From CATQHQ01 sp965243805 (GTDB lineage Bacteria; Gemmatimonadota; Gemmatimonadetes; Longimicrobiales; Gaopeijiaceae): a DNA stretch of 64,000 nucleotides. The position numbers were made by a program, and so were the translations under genes. The stretch lies in assembly GCA_965243805.1 (NCBI GenBank), contig OZ251577.1, positions 682,001 to 746,000 of the forward strand, read 5' to 3'. Below, one piece after another: positions 59,869 through 64,000 of this stretch. The notes below the pieces were generated by a model that worked only from the letters and a program-made list of their open reading frames with translations, did no database searches and was not told where the DNA came from. Within the stretch, counting starts at the first letter, position 1. Every line of letters starts with the position of its first letter.

Positions 59869-59934
59869 CTAGTGCCCCGGCTCGGCCGACAACTGGCGCC
59901 CAGGCTCCTCCGCTAGTGCCCCGGCTCCGCCGAC
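59869..59934. repeat. 44-bp-period duplication of the SLC13 stop region
   Basis: CTAGTGCCCCGGCTC occurs at 59869 and 59913. The second contains the TAG stop (minus strand) of the SLC13 gene; both encode SAEPGH followed by a stop, in different frames. Confidence 0.92.
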
Positions 59935-61442
59935 AGCGAGCGCGCCCACTCCGGCAACACGGCCGGGTCGATGTCGAAGACGACCAGCCCCAGCGTGTAC
60001 ACAATCGTCGCGATCACCAGCACGCCGATCAGGTTGAGGAATATCCCCGCCCGGGCCATCTCGCTCACCGCGATCCGGTTGCTCCCGAAGACGATGGAGT
60101 TGGGCGGCGTGGCCACCGGCATCATGAAGGCGCACGAGGCCGACAGCGTGGCGGGGATCATGAGCAGCAGCGGATGTGTCCCCGTCGCCACCGCCACCGA
60201 CGCCAGGATCGGCAGGATCATCTCGGTGGTGGCGGTGTTGCTGGTCAGCTCGGTGAGGAAGGTCAGCGACAGGCAGATCAGAAGGATCACCACGAACGGC
60301 GGCAGCACGCCCAGCACGCCGAACTGGTCCCCGATCAGCTGGGCCAGCCCGGTGCGCTGAAAGCCGCTCGCCAGCGCGAAGCCGCCCCCGATCAGCAGCA
60401 CGATGTTCCACGGCAGACGCGGGATCACGTCGGCCCCCATGACTCGGGCACCGGCTGGCGCGTGCACGGTCCCGTGCCCGTCGCGAGAGTCGGCGCCGTC
60501 CTCCGAGCCCCGCCCCTTGGTCGGGATGAAGAAGAGGATCGACGCCATGCCGATTGCCACAGTGCCGTCGTCCACCAGTCCGCCGAAGGGGAGCAGGCCG
60601 GACCAGCCCGGGATCGTGATCGCGTCCCCGATGCGAAGGTCGGCGCGGAAGACCCACAGGAGAGCCGTCAGCGCGAACACCACCGACACCGCCCGCTCCT
60701 CGTGGGAGATGCGGCCCAACTTGGCGCGCTCGCGCTCCACCACCTTCGTGTCCACGTCCACCCCCGGCGGGGCGCGGAAGATCACGTGGGTGATGAGGAA
60801 CCACGAGACCACCAGCATGATCGCGCCGATGGGCAGCGCCACGATCATCCAGTGGCCGAAGGCGATCGCGGGCGCCTCGGGGAAAAGAATCTCGAAGATG
60901 CGCTGGAAGGAGAGGTTGGGCGGCGTGCCCACCAGCGTCGTCAGCCCCCCGACGGAGCACCCGTACGCAATCCCCAGCATCAGACCCACGGAGAAGGGGC
61001 GCGCCTTCTCGCCCGCCGCGTCCTCGATCTGCAGGACGATGGCGAGCCCGATCGGCACCATCATCACCGCCGTCGCCGTGTTCGATATCCACATGGAGAG
61101 GAACGCCGCCGCGATCATGAAGCCCAGCACGATCCTCGCCGGCCCGCCTCCCACGAAGTGGATGATGCCGAGCGCGATGCGGCGGTGCAGGTTCCACTTC
61201 TCCATCGTCAGGGCGATCATGAACCCGCCGATGAAGAGCGCGATCGTGCTGTTGAAGTACGCCGGCACCGTGTCCCCGCCGTCCATGATCCCCAGCAGCG
61301 GGTAGAGCACGATCGGGACCAGCGCGGTGGCGAAAAGCGGGATCGCGTCGCTCACCCACCACACCGCCATGAGCACCGCCACCGCCGCCAGCCGGCTGGC
61401 CGGCAGGTTGTCGGGCGCGACGGGAAACGCCAGCAGCGCCAC
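59913..61442 (-). CDS. SLC13/DASS-family sodium-coupled permease
   Basis: 509 residues from GTG 61442. About eleven membrane helices. The family signatures are present twice: ISNTATAVMMVPIGLAIVLQ and the later TSNTATTEMILPILASVAVA, each with an SNT motif that binds sodium and a carboxylate, and TLVGTPPNLSFQ. Such transporters import di- or tricarboxylates. The frame is open upstream to about 61567 and that part (RRIGLWLGPALA) looks like the usual N-terminus, but it contains no standard start, so the true start may be non-standard or the N-terminus may be damaged. It overlaps the upstream coiled-coil gene only through that open part. Confidence 0.9.
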   Translation of the reverse strand: MALLAFPVAPDNLPASRLAAVAVLMAVWWVSDAIPLFATALVPIVLYPLLGIMDGGDTVPAYFNSTIALFIGGFMIALTMEKWNLHRRIALGIIHFVGGGPARIVLGFMIAAAFLSMWISNTATAVMMVPIGLAIVLQIEDAAGEKARPFSVGLMLGIAYGCSVGGLTTLVGTPPNLSFQRIFEILFPEAPAIAFGHWMIVALPIGAIMLVVSWFLITHVIFRAPPGVDVDTKVVERERAKLGRISHEERAVSVVFALTALLWVFRADLRIGDAITIPGWSGLLPFGGLVDDGTVAIGMASILFFIPTKGRGSEDGADSRDGHGTVHAPAGARVMGADVIPRLPWNIVLLIGGGFALASGFQRTGLAQLIGDQFGVLGVLPPFVVILLICLSLTFLTELTSNTATTEMILPILASVAVATGTHPLLLMIPATLSASCAFMMPVATPPNSIVFGSNRIAVSEMARAGIFLNLIGVLVIATIVYTLGLVVFDIDPAVLPEWARSLSAEPGH

Positions 61443-61539
61443 GGCAAGCGCGGGACCGAGCCAGAGGCCGATGCGCCTGCCGCGCCCGCCAGTACCAGGG
61501 GTCGGGGCCGGGGGCGCAGCCGAGGCTGTCTGCCCGCCG

Positions 61540-62151
61540 CTACCGGGAATCGGAGCCCCTAGCCAGCTTCATCAGCGCACCCTCAACCCGGCCCATCCGC
61601 TTGGCGAGCCGATCGATTCGCTTCCCCATCTCGGCGATCTGCCTCCCCAGGTCGGCCTTGGTGTCCTCGTTCCGCTGGATCAGGTCGGCCTTCACCTCCG
61701 CGATCCGTTGGATCAGATCGGCCTTCGTCTCGGCTGCGCGTTTGTCGGCGTCGGCGAACCGCCGGTTCAGGCGGTCCTCCATCTGTCCGATGTCTCGTCG
61801 GATGAACCAGTAGATGCTGAAGACCGGCAGCCACATGCGGAGGACAGAAGCCACTTGCTCGCCTCCGAGGCCACCGTCGGTAGAGGTCCCCGATTCCAAG
61901 GGCACCCCTAGCCCGCTCAGCAAGGCGAATACCAACTCCGGTGCCCGGAACCAGGCGAGCGCAACGACGGCAAACGCGAGCACCAGCACCAGCACGCGGC
62001 GACGCGGCCGTACCCGCCCACGCCACTTCGCGAAAGCTCCCGGCTCGGAGCGGGAGTCCTCCGTCGAGCCAGAACCGCTTCGGACGGCTTCATCTGGGGT
62101 GGATGGATAGCGGGACGCGACAAAGAGAGTTCCAGGGGCAGTTCTGCTCAT
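61540..62151 (-). CDS. Two-helix membrane protein with C-terminal coiled coil
   Basis: 203 residues. A disordered N-terminus (about 1-48) precedes two predicted membrane helices (VLVLVLAFAVVALAWF and ASVLRMWLPVFSIYWFI). From residue 120 a coiled coil of repeated heptads begins (RRFADADKRAAETKADLIQR, IAEVKADLIQR, NEDTKADLGRQIAEMGKRID). The KADLIQR motif occurs twice. Such stand-alone coiled-coil membrane proteins occur next to transporters; the role is unknown. ATG at 62151 is the only good start. It reads towards the SLC13 gene on the same strand. Confidence 0.72.
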   Translation of the reverse strand: MSRTAPGTLFVASRYPSTPDEAVRSGSGSTEDSRSEPGAFAKWRGRVRPRRRVLVLVLAFAVVALAWFRAPELVFALLSGLGVPLESGTSTDGGLGGEQVASVLRMWLPVFSIYWFIRRDIGQMEDRLNRRFADADKRAAETKADLIQRIAEVKADLIQRNEDTKADLGRQIAEMGKRIDRLAKRMGRVEGALMKLARGSDSR

Positions 62152-62218
62152 TTCAGGGGTCTCCTGGTTGGCGAGAGGGACGGACTCCGCTGCGGAGCCT
62201 GTCCTTAAGGATCGAGTT

Positions 62219-62239
62219 GGGCGGCTCCGGTGGCCGCCC
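62219..62239. other. Stem-loop with following AT-rich tract in a divergent region
   Basis: GGGCGGC (62219-62225) pairs with GCCGCCC (62233-62239) around a 7-nt loop, followed by CTCTAATTTTA. It resembles a terminator on the plus strand, but no plus-strand gene precedes it. The 308-bp gap 62152-62459 holds no other supported feature and should contain promoters for both flanking genes. Confidence 0.4.
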
Positions 62240-62459
62240 CTCTAATTTTAGCCGGCGGGGGCCGGGCCCGATAGATCGGCGGCGGACGGCGACCGGCCCA
62301 GAAGCAACCTCCCGAAGCCGACCACCCTGGCCACCACGACATGGCATCGGAGCGTAGGTGGAACCAACGAGCCGTGAGCGGGTAGCAATGGCAGGGCTCG
62401 CCGGAAGGCGGGCCTGTCACAGAAACGAAGAACCCTGATTCCCCAGGCTTGGAGGCCAC

Positions 62460-64000
62460 ATGGAACCGCTCACGAACCTCGCCGGGATGCCCACCACGCG
62501 ACGCTGGCCTATAATGGCGGCTATCGCCCTCCTGACGGTCATCTCCGCCTGCGTGGTGGACGACCACTCCACCATTCAGCCGATCGACTCGCCCGAACTC
62601 GCCTCGCGGACTCCCGTCCTCGCACCTCTCTACACCGCAGGGGACGGCAGAGGGGAGGATCGCTACATCGTCAAGCTCAACGACGCCGAAGTGCCAAAGG
62701 GGCTCACGGCGACCGTGGCCGCCGACATCCTTCGCGTAGCCGTGGCTGGAGAGTCCAAGATCTGGCCGGAGTTTCGCGGTTTCTACGCACGTATCCCGAA
62801 AGACAACGTCGACAAGGTACGTCGCCACCCATTAGTTCGATATGTGGAGGCGGACGGCTTGATGTATCCGGACAAGGCTTCTGTTCCCGTCCACGGGGTT
62901 CCCCTCAGCGGTGTCCAGTCTTCACCACCCTGGCATCTTGACAGGATCGACGAAGCCGGATATCCCCTCGACCGTCGTTATTCGTACGATCGGACGGGCA
63001 GGGGTGTGCGGATATATGTTGTTGACTCGGGCATCAAGTCGTCCCACACAGACTTCGGTAGCAGAGCCAGCACGGCATACCAAGCTGAACGGCGATGGAC
63101 TCCTCGGTATACTGACTGTAATGGCCACGGCACACAAGTCGCGTCGGCAGCGGCGGGCAACCGTTGGGGAGTCGCCAAGGAGGCCACCGTAGTTGGCGTT
63201 CGGGTTTACGGATGCAGTGATAGACCGATCTGGAAGTCCAATGTAATCGACGGGATGGAATGGGTCGCCACCAACCGACTTCTTCCGGCCGTCGTCGTGA
63301 TTTCCCTTAGGGGTACGGCCAACCTCGTGCAGTCCGTGTCCGACGCGGCCGAAGACTTGATCGAAGCAGGTGTTGTTATCGCCAAATCGGCCGGCAACGA
63401 CAGTCGATCTGCTTGCTCAACGCGAGTGCATCAAGTATCGTCGGTGATTGTCGCCGGAGCCCTTAACCTGGGTGCCGATTCGCGGTTCTACCAGTCAAAC
63501 TACGGTTCTTGTGTAGACTTGTATGCACCGGGTTACAGTATGTGGACAGCAGGCATTACCAGCAATACCGACTCGGCTCGATTTGGAGGTACGTCGGCAG
63601 CGGCTCCGCAGGCAGGAGGTGCGGCAGCGATGTACTTGGAGCAATATCCCAACGACTCTCCGACGATGGTGCATGAGGTAATCAAGTGGGGTGCCACGCC
63701 CACCAATGTGATTGGGGAGACTACCGCCAACAGAGTGCTGTATGTAAACCAGCCGACAATGCACCGAGTGTCCATTAGTGGACCGTCACGCGTAAGCGGG
63801 AGCGAAACCTGTACATGGAGGGCAAATGCTATCGGCGGAAGGCAACCGTTTGTGTACAGTTGGTCAGGTGTGCTGTCAGGTAGCGGCTCGACGGTCGCAG
63901 GACGCGTGAGGTCAACCGGATACCTTGCTGTGCGCGTGGTCGACTCCACTGGCCAAAGCCGGACACATCGAGAACGGGTGACTGTTGGGAGCGCGGCCGG
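62460..64000 (+). CDS. Proteinase K-like subtilase (S8), lipoprotein, 3' end off the window
   Basis: At least 513 residues; the gene runs off the right edge. ATG 62460 follows TTGGAGG at 5 nt. Lipobox LLTVISAC with Cys31, then an inhibitor-I9-like propeptide (EDRYIVKLNDAEVPKGL to LVRYVEADG), then the peptidase with catalytic Asp189 (YVVDSG), His223 (NGHGTQVA), oxyanion Asn313 (SAGND) and Ser379 (GGTSAAAP). After residue 430 an Ig/PKD-like region starts (SISGPSRVSGSETCTW). It is a secreted serine protease maturing by autocleavage. Beyond the start, base composition is clearly less GC-rich than upstream genes, suggesting transfer. Confidence 0.92.
   Translation, partial: MEPLTNLAGMPTTRRWPIMAAIALLTVISACVVDDHSTIQPIDSPELASRTPVLAPLYTAGDGRGEDRYIVKLNDAEVPKGLTATVAADILRVAVAGESKIWPEFRGFYARIPKDNVDKVRRHPLVRYVEADGLMYPDKASVPVHGVPLSGVQSSPPWHLDRIDEAGYPLDRRYSYDRTGRGVRIYVVDSGIKSSHTDFGSRASTAYQAERRWTPRYTDCNGHGTQVASAAAGNRWGVAKEATVVGVRVYGCSDRPIWKSNVIDGMEWVATNRLLPAVVVISLRGTANLVQSVSDAAEDLIEAGVVIAKSAGNDSRSACSTRVHQVSSVIVAGALNLGADSRFYQSNYGSCVDLYAPGYSMWTAGITSNTDSARFGGTSAAAPQAGGAAAMYLEQYPNDSPTMVHEVIKWGATPTNVIGETTANRVLYVNQPTMHRVSISGPSRVSGSETCTWRANAIGGRQPFVYSWSGVLSGSGSTVAGRVRSTGYLAVRVVDSTGQSRTHRERVTVGSAA

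Noticed and set aside
1..64000. tRNA, rRNA, CRISPR array or prophage
   Set aside because: Intergenic regions were read for cloverleaf-like sequence, conserved rRNA stretches, regularly spaced repeats and phage structural genes. None was found; the tandem repeats here lack spacers.

Overview
The window is GC-rich, densely coded bacterial chromosome. Many genes overlap by ATGA, GTGA or TGATG, and GTG/TTG starts are common. The mix (DUF1592-type cytochrome, DUF5107-TPR protein, DUF5916 outer-membrane protein, two N-acyl-D-amino-acid deacylases, many predicted lipoproteins, a SusC-less TonB protein, RicT, class I FbaB aldolase) fits Gemmatimonadota or a relative, perhaps a marine or host-associated lineage. 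That placement is inferred from gene content; no rRNA or tRNA gene was found to test it.

Layout. 0-4.3 kb (minus): an incomplete DUF1592 cytochrome-like protein and a secreted DUF5107-TPR protein. 4.5-11.9 kb (plus): a coxD/coxE/coxG-like set (MoxR ATPase, VWA protein, CoxG), beta-carbonic anhydrase, a DUF4282 membrane protein, an AAA ATPase behind a 37-bp nested dyad, and polyphosphate kinase 1. 12-17 kb (minus): tandem TylF-like methyltransferases, an Ig-like/LVIVD-repeat protein, an SMC-like ATPase, and a decayed fragment of the LVIVD gene. 17-19.5 kb (plus): FbaB aldolase and a plant-type leucine-rich-repeat lipoprotein. 19.5-22 kb (minus): D-aminoacylase and a VOC protein. 22.5-24.3 kb (plus): an AAA ATPase/DUF3226 pair that looks like an OLD- or PARIS-type defence cassette. 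24.4-30.4 kb: cytochrome P450 plus serine hydrolase (minus), SixA phosphatase plus PPK2 (plus), and a PF09818-type ATPase (minus). 30.4-36 kb (plus): DUF3179 protein, a beta-barrel-like protein, gamma-glutamyltransferase and a second D-aminoacylase.

36-43.7 kb is an accessory, partly decayed zone. It holds an HsdR fragment, a PIN toxin fused to an antitoxin-like tail with a truncated antitoxin in front, a DUF1828/1829 protein, a four-gene operon (small protein, dual-OB protein, two DUF488 proteins), a frameshifted P1-family peptidase, and an intact IS1380-family element inserted between that peptidase's Shine-Dalgarno and its start codon. 43.7-62 kb returns to housekeeping and envelope functions: haem O synthase, SDR, TonB, TolB/TPR protein, ABC transporter, epimerase, M1 peptidase, AccA, RicT, Clp-N protein, PD40 lipoprotein, two small membrane proteins, DUF5916 protein, SLC13 permease and a coiled-coil membrane protein. 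A subtilase lipoprotein runs off the right edge.

The most unusual signal is window-wide. Short direct duplications (about 9-44 bp period, two to four copies) recur at gene ends, and about fourteen of them copy the start or stop codon itself. One gives the MoxR gene its ribosome-binding site. No tRNA, rRNA, CRISPR array or prophage was seen.
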